From positions 1 through 52,718 of the forward strand of contig USTH01000006.1 of the NCBI GenBank assembly GCA_900557555.1: DNA of 52,718 nt, written 5' to 3'. Below the pieces are notes generated by a model. The model saw nothing but the letters and a program-made list of their open reading frames with translations. It was not told the DNA's origin and did not search any database. Positions 17,001 to 25,851 of this stretch are shown one piece after another; positions within the stretch are counted from its first letter, which is position 1; each line of letters starts with the position of its first letter. The position numbers and the translations under genes are program-made. Origin of the DNA: an uncultured Prevotellaceae bacterium. Its GTDB lineage: Bacteria > Bacteroidota > Bacteroidia > Bacteroidales > Bacteroidaceae.

Positions 17001-20000
17001 ATGAAACGCATACTAACATTATTATTGCTGACTGTTGTGTCGGCAGCGGCAGTAACAGCGGGTATCCTGAAATTCAATTCTACAACCAGCTACCGCATAG
17101 AATCCGTCTATTTCTCTGGCAGTGCCATTGCCATAGGCGCGAACCACAATGTCAACTCACCTCTGTGCGTGGAACGCAACACAGGCACGGCAAACGAGTC
17201 TGACTGTTTCTGGTTCTTTGAATACAAAGGTGACGGCAAATATGCCATCTGCAACGCCAGCACAAAACAATACGTAACACTGGACGACAGCTACGAGGAC
17301 AGTCCACAGGTGTTGCGCTATATCCATCTGAGCAGTTCTGTTGAGGGTGACGCTTCTCTATGGTACATCAAAGCCAGCAAGTATAACAATACGGATGTCT
17401 ACTACATTCAGAATGCAAACAAACCGGCATTCTTTTTCAACATGCGCACCAGATCTTTCGTGCTCGGAGCCTATGAACTTGGCGAAAACCAGATTCCGTC
17501 AAACATGAACGAAATATTCAAGTTGTATGACAGCAACAGCAACGAGTATGTGCAAGAAGAGATTGACCCTAACCCAGGCCCAGGCCCAGAGCCAGGCCCA
17601 GAGCCGACCGACAGCACCAGCCTCCTGCCCATAGACTGCCCTGTTGTACACGTTTACAGGGCTGACGGAAAACTTGATGCCTTTCCGCAGGACTACATCA
17701 TCGACCAAAGCACCACTGCCGACTCGACTAAGATAACAGTAGTCAACGGACAGACATTTGCCTATGCCGCCTATGAAATCGACTCGGTGTCTATGACAGC
17801 ACCCGAAATGCCACATTTCCTGTCATTTAAATTCAACAACAAATACAACCACAACATCATTGGTGACAGCCCAGGAACATTCTATGGCGACAGTCTCATC
17901 ACTGCCTATGTGATAGGCATAGGCAAAAACCTGCGCCCATCATTTAATCTGGATGACAATACCCAAGCATGGATTGCAGACAAACCACAAACCAGCAAAA
18001 AAAGCAGTGCGCGTTTTGACCACGACATACGTTACACAATTGCACACCGCGGATATTCCATCATGCGCCAACGCCTTGACAGCACATTTGTGATGTGTCC
18101 CTACGGCAGTGAGACTACGGTAAGGGTAGACTTTGCCACCGACCACGCCACAGCGGAATACAAGGTACCAACTATAAGAATATACACCAGTACCGGCGGC
18201 ATGATAAGTTCTAAGAAGCAGTATGTGCAGGCCACCATAAGTATTGACGGGGGCGGTGTGTTTCCCGACATGCCCGAAACGGAAATGTTAATAAAAGGCC
18301 GCGGAAACTCCTCGTGGGCTGGCGCATGGGGCAAAAGTCCGTATCACATGAAGTTTGCCACCGGAGTAAAACCACTCGGACTGACCAAAGGAAAGCATTG
18401 GAATCTCATTGCCAACGCACAGAAGTATTCCATGACCACAAACGCCATTGCCATGAAGATGGCACAACTTGTGGAGACAGCAGGCTTTAACCATGAAATA
18501 CCAGTGGAGCTATACATCAACGGAGACTATCGTGGCTCATACAATCTGACCGAGAAGATTGGTTTTGCAAACAACAGCATTGACCTGCCCTCTGAAACGT
18601 ATGCCACAATGCTTGAACTTGACAGCTATTATGACGATGAGCAGAAATTTCGTACCGATTACTATGATCTGCCGGTCAACATCAAAGAACCTGACTTTAG
18701 CCAGGGGCTCACAGAATTGACTAAAGAACAGATTGAAGCAAGTTTCAACCGCGTGGTTACAAGTCTATACAACGAAGAAGACATCTCCTACATGATAGAC
18801 CTTGACTATCTGGCCCGCTTCCTCTTTGTTGATGAGTTTACTGCCAATTTCGAGCTGATGCATCCTAAGAGTACATTCTGCTACAATCCGAACGTAATGA
18901 ATGCCGATTCTAAATATATCTTCGGCCCTGTGTGGGACTTTGACTGGGGCTACGGCTATGTAAGCAACACAAACTACTTCACAGCATACTCCAACGTGGA
19001 CTTCTGGAACCGTGCGCAAGGCAACGGCTATCCGTGGGCATACAGACAACGTTACTGCGGAGAGAAATTTGACAAGAAATACTATAATCTGTGGCACGAG
19101 TTCGTGACTGGTGGCAAACTGGACGAACTGATAGATTTCTGCGATGACTACTATGAATTTGCAGCCTTGTCGTTCACCCACGATGACACTAAATGGAAAC
19201 ATGGAGATGCCGCCGCATATGCCACAGTAACGGAAAACGCCAAGACATGGCTACGCCGACGTGCAAACTATGTACTTGACTATATGACCAACACTCTCGG
19301 GTATGGCGACAAAGGGTATCTCACTTCACACCTCGACCCCATTCCTGGTGACGTGAATGGTGACGGCCGCGTAACCACCGCTGACGTGGTGTGTGTGTTT
19401 AACCACATTCTCGGTCTGCCAAACGAAGAATTCAACTTCCCACAAGCCGACATCGACGGAAACGACATCATAACCATTGCCGACCTTATGGGAGTGCGTG
19501 GCCTCATCGGCACCTATAAATCAAAAGGCTTCTACGGTCTGCCTGTTGCCGAAGCAACCCTAAACACAAGTCCGCTGACTGTAGACCGCCAAGGTGTTGA
19601 GATTCCACTAACAGCAAATGTGGACGAGGGAAGCTACTGCGCAATGCAGTTTGACCTCAACATTCCATCGGGCATGTTAATAACAGATCTTGACATCTCA
19701 CAATCCATCCCCGACTTTGACATCAACATTGTACCCATAGCTGCCTCTGAAGGACAAACCTCCAGTATCGACCGCTATAGAGTATCTATCTACTCTTCTG
19801 CCAAAAACCTTATACCAAAGGGAACTTCTGTCATCACACTGCGTCTTGACTGGGGTTCACATCAGGAAACAACAGATGTGCTCTGTGCCACGATGTCGGA
19901 TATTATGTTTGTCAACTCCATGGGAGAAGACGAAAGAACCGACTCACGTTCTGCCACATTCGTTCACAACGAACTGACAGGCATCAATGACGTGACTGTA

Positions 20001-20177
20001 TCTGTTACACAAAACGGCTCTACTGTCACCGTATCAACTGGCCAAAAGACCGCAATTCCTGTATACGGCACAGACGGACGCATCTTCCGTGTAATGGAAC
20101 TGAATGCCGGAACAAGCCAAATCAACCTCCCCGCAGGCATCTACATCATTAACAACAAGAAAGTATTGATACCATAA
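17001..20177 (+). CDS. CotH-kinase-fold surface protein with dockerin and sorting domain (2)
   Basis: This 1058-residue paralogue of the first CotH protein starts at the ATG at 17001 (MKRILTLLLLTVVSAAAVTA signal peptide); the longer frame begins inside the preceding gene. It has one lectin-like segment, then a Pro/Gly linker (NPGPGPEPGPEPTD). The CotH domain has KGRGNSSWAGAWGKSPYHMK and VWDFDWGYGY. The dockerin-like loops are GDVNGDGRVTTADVVCVFNH and DIDGNDIITIADLMGVRGLI, followed by a cohesin-like domain and a tail ending GIYIINNKKVLIP. It is shorter than paralogue 1 because one N-terminal block is absent. A 70-bp block is identical in DNA to paralogue 1 (18291-18360 versus 13989-14058). It ends 3 bp before metF, so metF may be carried on the same transcript. 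Confidence 0.88.
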   Translation: MKRILTLLLLTVVSAAAVTAGILKFNSTTSYRIESVYFSGSAIAIGANHNVNSPLCVERNTGTANESDCFWFFEYKGDGKYAICNASTKQYVTLDDSYEDSPQVLRYIHLSSSVEGDASLWYIKASKYNNTDVYYIQNANKPAFFFNMRTRSFVLGAYELGENQIPSNMNEIFKLYDSNSNEYVQEEIDPNPGPGPEPGPEPTDSTSLLPIDCPVVHVYRADGKLDAFPQDYIIDQSTTADSTKITVVNGQTFAYAAYEIDSVSMTAPEMPHFLSFKFNNKYNHNIIGDSPGTFYGDSLITAYVIGIGKNLRPSFNLDDNTQAWIADKPQTSKKSSARFDHDIRYTIAHRGYSIMRQRLDSTFVMCPYGSETTVRVDFATDHATAEYKVPTIRIYTSTGGMISSKKQYVQATISIDGGGVFPDMPETEMLIKGRGNSSWAGAWGKSPYHMKFATGVKPLGLTKGKHWNLIANAQKYSMTTNAIAMKMAQLVETAGFNHEIPVELYINGDYRGSYNLTEKIGFANNSIDLPSETYATMLELDSYYDDEQKFRTDYYDLPVNIKEPDFSQGLTELTKEQIEASFNRVVTSLYNEEDISYMIDLDYLARFLFVDEFTANFELMHPKSTFCYNPNVMNADSKYIFGPVWDFDWGYGYVSNTNYFTAYSNVDFWNRAQGNGYPWAYRQRYCGEKFDKKYYNLWHEFVTGGKLDELIDFCDDYYEFAALSFTHDDTKWKHGDAAAYATVTENAKTWLRRRANYVLDYMTNTLGYGDKGYLTSHLDPIPGDVNGDGRVTTADVVCVFNHILGLPNEEFNFPQADIDGNDIITIADLMGVRGLIGTYKSKGFYGLPVAEATLNTSPLTVDRQGVEIPLTANVDEGSYCAMQFDLNIPSGMLITDLDISQSIPDFDINIVPIAASEGQTSSIDRYRVSIYSSAKNLIPKGTSVITLRLDWGSHQETTDVLCATMSDIMFVNSMGEDERTDSRSATFVHNELTGINDVTVSVTQNGSTVTVSTGQKTAIPVYGTDGRIFRVMELNAGTSQINLPAGIYIINNKKVLIP

Positions 20178-20180
20178 ATA

Positions 20181-21134
20181 ATGAAAATAACAGAACTGAT
20201 AAGCCAGTCAGACCATACGGATTTTTCGTTTGAAGTGCTGCCGCCTCTCAAGGGAGCCGGAATAAAAACACTACAGGACGACATTAAAAAACTGTTGGAG
20301 TTTGACCCTAAATACATCAACATCACTACCCACCGCAGTGAGGTGGTGATGAAAGACTTGGGAAACGGACTGCTGGAGCGTTCTACCCTGAGACGCAGAC
20401 CTGGCTCTGTAGCAGTGGCAGCAGCGCTGCAGCAAGAATTCAACATTCCTATCGTTCCACATATTCTATGCTCCGGCTTCACACGTGAAGAGACCGAATA
20501 CGTGCTTATTGACCTGCAATACTTAGGCATTACCAACCTGTTACTGCTCAGAGGCGACAAAGCCCGTGAAGACGTTTCGTTCCACCCTACTCCCAATGGA
20601 TACTCCCACACAACCGAGTTGCAGGAGCAGGTCAACAACTTCAACAAAGGCTTCTTTGTAGACGGGTCACCAATGAAGGAGGCTGGAGCCGCATTCAGCT
20701 ATGGAGTGGCATGCTATCCTGAAAAACACGAAGAGGCCCCCAACATGACAACCGATGCCATGTGGTTTAAGAAGAAGATAGAACTTGGTGCAGAATATGG
20801 CGTGACACAGATGTTCTTTGACAACAACAAATATTTTGACTTTGTAAAAAAGATGAGGGCCGAGAATATTAACGTCCCCATAATTCCAGGCATCAAGCCT
20901 TTAGCCAAAAAAAGCCAGTTGAATATCTTGCCGCGACTGTTTCATTGCGATTTGCCGGAAGAGCTCACAAAAGAGGCATACAAGTGTAAAACTGATGAGC
21001 AGATGAAAGACTTGGGTATCGAATGGTGCACACATCAGTGCAAGGAACTTATAAAAGCCGGGGTGTCAAGCATACACTTCTATATGACAGGCAATGCAGG
21101 AAGCCTGCGAGAAGTAGCAAAAAGAATATTCTGA
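20181..21134 (+). CDS. metF: 5,10-methylenetetrahydrofolate reductase
   Basis: This cytosolic flavoenzyme reduces methylene-THF to 5-methyl-THF, the methyl donor for methionine synthesis. The 317-residue product has the usual size of bacterial MetF and its TIM-barrel landmarks: DFSFEVLPPLKGAGIKTL at strand 1 (the catalytic Glu lies in FEVLPP), THR near 52, IPIVPHILCSGFTREE, NLLLLRGDKAR (flavin-binding loop), and FFDNNKYFDFVKKMRAENIN with VPIIPGIKPL. The start lies 3 bp after the CotH2 stop, which is unusually tight for such unrelated genes. The identification is firm. Confidence 0.95.
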   Translation: MKITELISQSDHTDFSFEVLPPLKGAGIKTLQDDIKKLLEFDPKYINITTHRSEVVMKDLGNGLLERSTLRRRPGSVAVAAALQQEFNIPIVPHILCSGFTREETEYVLIDLQYLGITNLLLLRGDKAREDVSFHPTPNGYSHTTELQEQVNNFNKGFFVDGSPMKEAGAAFSYGVACYPEKHEEAPNMTTDAMWFKKKIELGAEYGVTQMFFDNNKYFDFVKKMRAENINVPIIPGIKPLAKKSQLNILPRLFHCDLPEELTKEAYKCKTDEQMKDLGIEWCTHQCKELIKAGVSSIHFYMTGNAGSLREVAKRIF

Positions 21135-21177
21135 TTGCAGACAGAAAGACGATAAGCAGTTACAAGGAACACAGACA

Positions 21178-22296
21178 ATGCAGTTTAAAGACGTTGTAGG
21201 ACAAGAAGAAGTCAAGGAAAAGCTGAGGAAGCAGGTAAGGTCAGGCCATCTGCCACATGCGCTCCTCCTTACAGGCGAGACAGGCTATGGCACCATGGGC
21301 CTGGCATTGGCTCTGGCAAACCTCCTACTGTGCAACAATGCTGGTGAGACCGACAGTTGCGGCACTTGCTCTGGGTGTGTAAAAGTAGACAAACTTATAC
21401 ACCCCGATTTACATTTCTCATTTCCTGTAATCAAGATTACAAAAACAACCAACTCTGATGACTATCTGAAGAAATGGCGAGAGATGCTAATCAATGACAA
21501 GTATTTTGACATGAACGATTGGGTCAAAGTCATTGGTGCAGAAAAAAAATCGACTGTTATTCCTGAGCCAGAGAGTCAGAACATTATACAGAAGCTCAGT
21601 CTCAGTCCGTATGAGGGCGGTTGGAAAATAATGATTATCTGGTTGCCAGAACAGATGAATGCCACCTCGGCCAACACACTGTTGAAAACATTGGAGGAAC
21701 CCTTTGGCAAGACTCTGTTTATTCTCTGCAGCGAACACCCCGAACAACTGCTGCCGACCATTATAAGCCGCACCCAGCGCATAGATGTTCCGCCAATCAA
21801 CACCAACGATATGTATGAGGCTCTGACAAAACAACGTGGCATTGACAGTACAACGGCAGAACACATTGCAAGAGTCTCAAAAGGCAACTACCTGACTGCC
21901 CTGCGACACTTGTGTGACGATGACGATTCACAGGTGATGCTCGACAAGTTCATTAGTTTGATGAGGTTGGCCTACATGCGCGATGTAAAAGGCCTCACCG
22001 AATGGAGCGAGAGTCTTGCTTCGCTCAACAGAGACGAGCAGAAGCACCAGCTGGAATATATGCAAAACTTGATTCGCGAAAATTTTATGTACAATTTCGG
22101 AAGACCTGAACTCAATTTCATGACACAAAAGGAACTCAAGTTTGCACAGAGTTTCGCCCCCTACATCAACGAGCGGAACGTCATTGGGTTTGCCGAAGAA
22201 TACCAACGTGCACATAACGACATTTCAAACAACGTCCATTCCAAGACCGTCTGGTTCAACCTCGCCCTGCAAACCATAATTCTTATAAACAAATAA
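21178..22296 (+). CDS. holB: DNA polymerase III, delta-prime-type clamp-loader subunit
   Basis: This is a clamp-loader component that helps place the sliding clamp on DNA. The 372-residue product starts MQFKDVVGQEEVKEKLRKQV, the usual opening of DnaX/HolB proteins. The P-loop position reads GETGYGTM (33-40), lacking the Lys-Thr of an active Walker A. That is normal for delta-prime, which does not hydrolyse ATP. A zinc module is present (C52, C61, C64, C67). A sensor-type segment TLLKTLEEP and the SRTQRIDVPPI strand follow. An insert with KKWREMLINDKYFDMNDWVK is typical of Bacteroidetes versions. It lies between metF and ricT in a same-strand run. Confidence 0.93.
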   Translation: MQFKDVVGQEEVKEKLRKQVRSGHLPHALLLTGETGYGTMGLALALANLLLCNNAGETDSCGTCSGCVKVDKLIHPDLHFSFPVIKITKTTNSDDYLKKWREMLINDKYFDMNDWVKVIGAEKKSTVIPEPESQNIIQKLSLSPYEGGWKIMIIWLPEQMNATSANTLLKTLEEPFGKTLFILCSEHPEQLLPTIISRTQRIDVPPINTNDMYEALTKQRGIDSTTAEHIARVSKGNYLTALRHLCDDDDSQVMLDKFISLMRLAYMRDVKGLTEWSESLASLNRDEQKHQLEYMQNLIRENFMYNFGRPELNFMTQKELKFAQSFAPYINERNVIGFAEEYQRAHNDISNNVHSKTVWFNLALQTIILINK

Positions 22297-22370
22297 CCAC
22301 AAGAGCAACGTGAGAAGGCCTTGTTAACATATAAATAAACCAACACATCTACAACATAAAGACAATAACA

Positions 22371-23675
22371 ATGGACAACACAGTATGCTGCGCAGGTCGC
22401 GGACTAAGCGCCAAAGGCTGCACCCGCACAGACAAGCAGCTTAACACATACGACTATCTGGCCGATGTGCCAGGAGCCATACAGATGACAGACCTCGTGG
22501 AGGTCCAGTTCAAGAATACGCATAAAGACTATTTCCTTAATTCCAACCACATTCCACTCAACAAAGGAGACATTGTGGCAGTTGAAGCCTCACCAGGCCA
22601 TGACATCGGGACAGTGAGCCTTACCGGTCCACTTGTACCCTTGCAAATGTCAAAGCAACGCCTCAAGGCCGATGCCGGCACACGACGCATCTATCGGTTG
22701 GCAAGAGACATTGATATGGAAAAGTTCTACGAAGCCAAAGCTCTTGAACAAAGCACAATGATACGTTCCAGGGCAATTGCGAAGGAACTGGGCCTTGACA
22801 TGAAGATAGGCGATGTGGAATATCAGGGTGACGGTGGCAAAGCCATTTTCTATTACATTGCAGATCAACGCGTGGACTTCCGCCAGCTCATCAAAGTCTT
22901 GGCGCAGGAGTTTGGCATACGAATAGAGATGAAGCAAATTGGCGCACGGCAGGAAGCTGGTCTCATTGGTGGCTTCGGCCCTTGTGGCAGGGAGATGTGC
23001 TGTGCCACATGGATGAAGAACTTTAACACCGTAAGCACTGGTGCCGCACGCTGCCAAGATGTTTCACTTAACCCACAGAAACTGGCTGGCCAATGCGCCA
23101 AACTCAAATGCTGCCTCAACTACGAAACAGCCGTCTACACCGAAGCAATACAGAAACTGCCACGACGCGATATAAACCTTGAGACAAAGGATGCCACCTA
23201 TTACTATTTCAAAGCCGACATTCTGGCTGGCCTTGTGAGCTACTCTACCGACAAACACCTTGCCGCTAACATAGTGACTGTAACAAGCCAGCGTGCTAAA
23301 GAAATAATACAACTCAACCAACAGGGAGAAAAACCCGACAGCCTTTCTGATAATGCTACGGCAGGGCAGAAAAACGGCATCGTTGACCTGGCAGAACAAG
23401 ACAGTCTGACACGCTTCGATAAGAGCAAGCGCAAAAAGAAGAAGAAACGCAACGAGCGCAAGCCAAAAGATGCAGATGTCATCACCGCAAGAACAAACGA
23501 CAGAGAAACACAGTCAGAAAACGGGCCACGTGGAGACAGACCACAACCGACAACGCTGTCTGGCAACACCGAGCAACAAGGCAGTGACAATCAAAAGGTA
23601 GCTGAACCGCGAACATACAACCGCAGACGCAACTTCAGACACAAGCGCCACAATAACAATGACAAAACGGAGTAA
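22371..23675 (+). CDS. ricT: PSP1-domain protein, RicT (YaaT) family
   Basis: RicT belongs to a complex that, in Bacillus, binds Fe-S clusters and affects RNA maturation; its role in Bacteroidetes is less clear. The 434-residue product has the PSP1 core with VEVQFKNTHKDYFLNSNHIP, GDIVAVEASPGHDIGTVSLT, and the Cys-rich segment GGFGPCGREMCCATWMKNF near 200, plus CAKLKCCLNYE near 245. The N-terminal CCAGRGLSAKGC adds more Cys. The last 90 or so residues are Lys/Arg/Asn-rich and disordered (KSKRKKKKKRNERKPK), which suggests RNA contact. It overlaps gldH by 17 bp, as is usual in Bacteroidales, so the two are translationally linked. Confidence 0.92.
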   Translation: MDNTVCCAGRGLSAKGCTRTDKQLNTYDYLADVPGAIQMTDLVEVQFKNTHKDYFLNSNHIPLNKGDIVAVEASPGHDIGTVSLTGPLVPLQMSKQRLKADAGTRRIYRLARDIDMEKFYEAKALEQSTMIRSRAIAKELGLDMKIGDVEYQGDGGKAIFYYIADQRVDFRQLIKVLAQEFGIRIEMKQIGARQEAGLIGGFGPCGREMCCATWMKNFNTVSTGAARCQDVSLNPQKLAGQCAKLKCCLNYETAVYTEAIQKLPRRDINLETKDATYYYFKADILAGLVSYSTDKHLAANIVTVTSQRAKEIIQLNQQGEKPDSLSDNATAGQKNGIVDLAEQDSLTRFDKSKRKKKKKRNERKPKDADVITARTNDRETQSENGPRGDRPQPTTLSGNTEQQGSDNQKVAEPRTYNRRRNFRHKRHNNNDKTE

Positions 23676-24135
23676 AATTCTCTTTTTCGTCTGCATGTTA
23701 CTGCAATTTGCCCTTTGGGGATGCGACAATGACTCTACTTTGACCAACCAATATCAGTCATTGCCAGCAAAAGGCTGGGATTCGCAAAACTCACTGTCTT
23801 TCACTGTTGACAGCATCAGACAGACTGGCAATTACAACCTCACGGTATATGTGCGCACTACACGTAACATACAGTTTCAGAGCATCTCGGTAGTTGTAGA
23901 ACAACACTTCAAAAACCCTCTGCATGATTCTCGCGACACGATAGAAGTGAAACTTGCCGACGAGATGGGAAACCTTGAGGGGAAAGGGCTTTACCTCTAT
24001 ACAGCCGAAGCATTTGCCCCACACCGAATGCATTTGTGCAAAGGCCAACATGGCATCATACAACTGTCACATGTCATGAGACGAAACCAACTGACAGGCA
24101 TCAAGGATGTCGGTATCAGAATAGCCAGACAATAA
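23659..24135 (+). CDS. gldH: Gliding motility/type IX secretion lipoprotein GldH
   Basis: The 158-residue lipoprotein has the SPII box ALWGC after a short hydrophobic segment. The mature sequence has the GldH features: early NQYQSLPAKGWD, then SLSFTVDSIRQTGNYNLTVYVRTT, and near the end QHGIIQLSHVMRRNQLTGIKDVGIRI. In Flavobacterium GldH is needed for gliding and stable type IX machinery, and non-gliding Bacteroidales keep it. Its presence fits the sorting-tail proteins upstream in the window. It overlaps the ricT end by 17 bp, and ppx starts 17 bp after its stop. Confidence 0.93.
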   Translation: MTKRSKILFFVCMLLQFALWGCDNDSTLTNQYQSLPAKGWDSQNSLSFTVDSIRQTGNYNLTVYVRTTRNIQFQSISVVVEQHFKNPLHDSRDTIEVKLADEMGNLEGKGLYLYTAEAFAPHRMHLCKGQHGIIQLSHVMRRNQLTGIKDVGIRIARQ

Positions 24136-24152
24136 CATCAAGCACACCGCCC

Positions 24153-25067
24153 ATGTACATTGCAGCCATAGATATCGGGTCAAACGCAGCGAGACTGCTT
24201 ATCAAGAACACAGACTATCCAGATGTCCTTGACAATACTGACATCCTACACAAAGACGAATACTACCAGAGAGTGCCACTGAAAAGCGGCATCGACACTT
24301 TCACATACGGTGAGATTCAACACAAGACTATTGCCCTGTTGACTTTCGCCATGTGTCAGTTTGCCATAAAGATGAAGGAATATGATGTCAAGGCATATAG
24401 AGCCTGCGCCACATCCGCCTATCGCGATGCAAAAAATTCCTCCCAAGTCATCAGTCGCGTGCAACAGTTCTGCGGACTTAAAATAGAAATCATCTCTGGT
24501 GACGAAGAGGCCCGCCTGACGCGCCTTGGTTTCACACCGCCTGAAGGATGCGAAAACCAAACTTTCCTCTTTGCTGATGTTGGCGGCGGAAGTACTGAAA
24601 TAAGCCTGACACAATGTGGCATTCTGAAATTCTCCCAATCTTTTAGAGTTGGTTCAATGCGCTACGTCTGCAACAGTCAGTCAGAATTCGAAGAAGACTA
24701 TTTGTTTTCCACTATTGAAAAACTCGCAAAAACATACAGTGACATTAACTACATAGCTACGGGCGGGTGTGTAAAATTCATAAAAGCGTACCTCAATGGC
24801 AAAGACAGTTCAGCACCAATAGAGGTCAACCGCATGAGTGCACTATACCAAGAGCTTAGCAACCTTACACCCACAAGCATTTCACAGAAATATTCCATTC
24901 CGCTGGAGCGCGCAGACATTCTTACGCCTGCATCATCCATCTTCCTGCGAATTGCAGCCAAACTAAAAGCCAAACAAATCATCGTTCCCCAAACAGGTGT
25001 GCGTAACGGTATAATTGCAGCCCTGTATCATAAGAGCAAATTAACCAAAACGGTCATTAGGTCGTAA
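24153..25067 (+). CDS. ppx: Exopolyphosphatase / Ppx-GppA family phosphatase
   Basis: The actin-like-fold enzyme removes phosphate from polyphosphate or pppGpp; which substrate applies cannot be told from sequence. The start at 24153 gives MYIAAIDIGSNAARLLIKN, the phosphate-1 motif at the very N-terminus. The longer frame runs back into gldH. Other landmarks are TSAYRDAKNSSQV, EIISGDEEARLTRLGF, FADVGGGSTEIS near 143, the GSMRY loop, and the C-terminal RADILTPASSIFLRIAAKL. The product is 304 residues. The last residues (TVIRS) and the stop codon come from a MITE-like repeat end, so the original C-terminus may have been slightly different. Confidence 0.92.
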   Translation: MYIAAIDIGSNAARLLIKNTDYPDVLDNTDILHKDEYYQRVPLKSGIDTFTYGEIQHKTIALLTFAMCQFAIKMKEYDVKAYRACATSAYRDAKNSSQVISRVQQFCGLKIEIISGDEEARLTRLGFTPPEGCENQTFLFADVGGGSTEISLTQCGILKFSQSFRVGSMRYVCNSQSEFEEDYLFSTIEKLAKTYSDINYIATGGCVKFIKAYLNGKDSSAPIEVNRMSALYQELSNLTPTSISQKYSIPLERADILTPASSIFLRIAAKLKAKQIIVPQTGVRNGIIAALYHKSKLTKTVIRS

Positions 25068-25080
25068 ATAACGCATTTCA
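25042..25080 (-). repeat. Right-end fragment of MITE-like element, fused to the ppx end
   Basis: TTAACCAAAACGGTCATTAG followed by GTCGTAAATAACGCATTTC is the reverse complement of the family right end (compare 4850-4890). Only this end is present. It begins inside the ppx reading frame and supplies its stop codon. Confidence 0.6.
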
Positions 25081-25204
25081 GCCAGCCTTGCACATCCCTA
25101 TCATTTCGCCACCACCACCCCATTAGCATCTGGTTCAGGTTTCAGCACAAAGCCGTAAACAACAGGAATACATGCGAGCGAGGGGACTGACAGTGGGGAA
25201 AAAG

Positions 25205-25765
25205 TCAAGCTCCGGCAATTTCCTCTGGCACTTCCTCTACCTCATAGCGTTTCATCTCAACGGTGTCGTCACGGTCCACAATTATTGTGACATAACACTC
25301 TTCATCACTGTGAGGCACAGAAATCTCAGCTTCAAGTTTCACTGCATCCTTCTCAAAACCACGACACGAAAGCCTGTTGAAGATGGCACGCGAAGCAATG
25401 TTCGAATCTATATATTCCGCAAACGACATCTTGTCGAACTGTCTGCTGACAACAGTGTCTGATGCAGAAGTTACACAAAGAGAAGCCCTGTTATCACAAT
25501 ATATGCGGTTGAAACTTTCATTGTTTACTGCAGGCAGACTGAAATCAGGCTCCATAGTTATATCTACATGAAATCTGCCGTCCTCGGAATCCATGGATAC
25601 AGGAGTACGGAAAATGCAGTAACGTCCGTTCTTTTCATACTCACCGCCGTCACTCATAACATTCTGTTCGGCCTTTTGAGTATAGGCACTGTCTGTATCA
25701 GGCTTTGTCTCCTTACAAGCACATAGACATACAGTCACGCATAAACAAATCAACAATCTTTCCAT
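25205..25765 (-). CDS. Hypothetical lipoprotein
   Basis: The 186-residue product has a short signal peptide and SPII box (MERLLICLCVTVCLCAC). After the linker the chain is a compact alpha/beta domain with GRYCIFRTPVSMDSEDGRFH, DKMSFAEYIDSNIASRAIFN and KLEAEISVPHSDEECYVTII, ending in an acidic segment. I recognise no family. A -7-like TATCTTTG lies 29-36 bp upstream on this strand (25794-25801), which suggests a single-gene transcript. The gene converges with ppx across a 137-bp gap. Confidence 0.72.
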   Translation of the reverse strand: MERLLICLCVTVCLCACKETKPDTDSAYTQKAEQNVMSDGGEYEKNGRYCIFRTPVSMDSEDGRFHVDITMEPDFSLPAVNNESFNRIYCDNRASLCVTSASDTVVSRQFDKMSFAEYIDSNIASRAIFNRLSCRGFEKDAVKLEAEISVPHSDEECYVTIIVDRDDTVEMKRYEVEEVPEEIAGA

Positions 25766-25793
25766 ATTAGAATTCTTCTGTTATTGTCTTATG

Positions 25794-25801
25794 CAAAGAT
25801 A
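25794..25801 (-). promoter_or_regulatory. Candidate -7 box of the hypothetical lipoprotein gene
   Basis: CAAAGATA reads TATCTTTG on the minus strand, matching TAnnTTTG, about 29 bp before the start codon. The -33 position is not a good TTTG. Confidence 0.45.
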
Positions 25802-25851
25802 AAGTTTTTTATGTTAGCACACATCATTTCTGCCCTATAAATCTGGCACCA

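Noticed and set aside
17568..17615. Tandem DNA repeat as a separate element
   Set aside because: The CCAGGCCCAGAGCC repetition simply encodes the PGPGPEPGPEP linker of the second CotH protein.
21274..21300. Inactive HolB because of its degenerate Walker A (GETGYGTM)
   Set aside because: Loss of the P-loop lysine is normal in delta-prime subunits, which do not hydrolyse ATP, so this is not a sign of decay.
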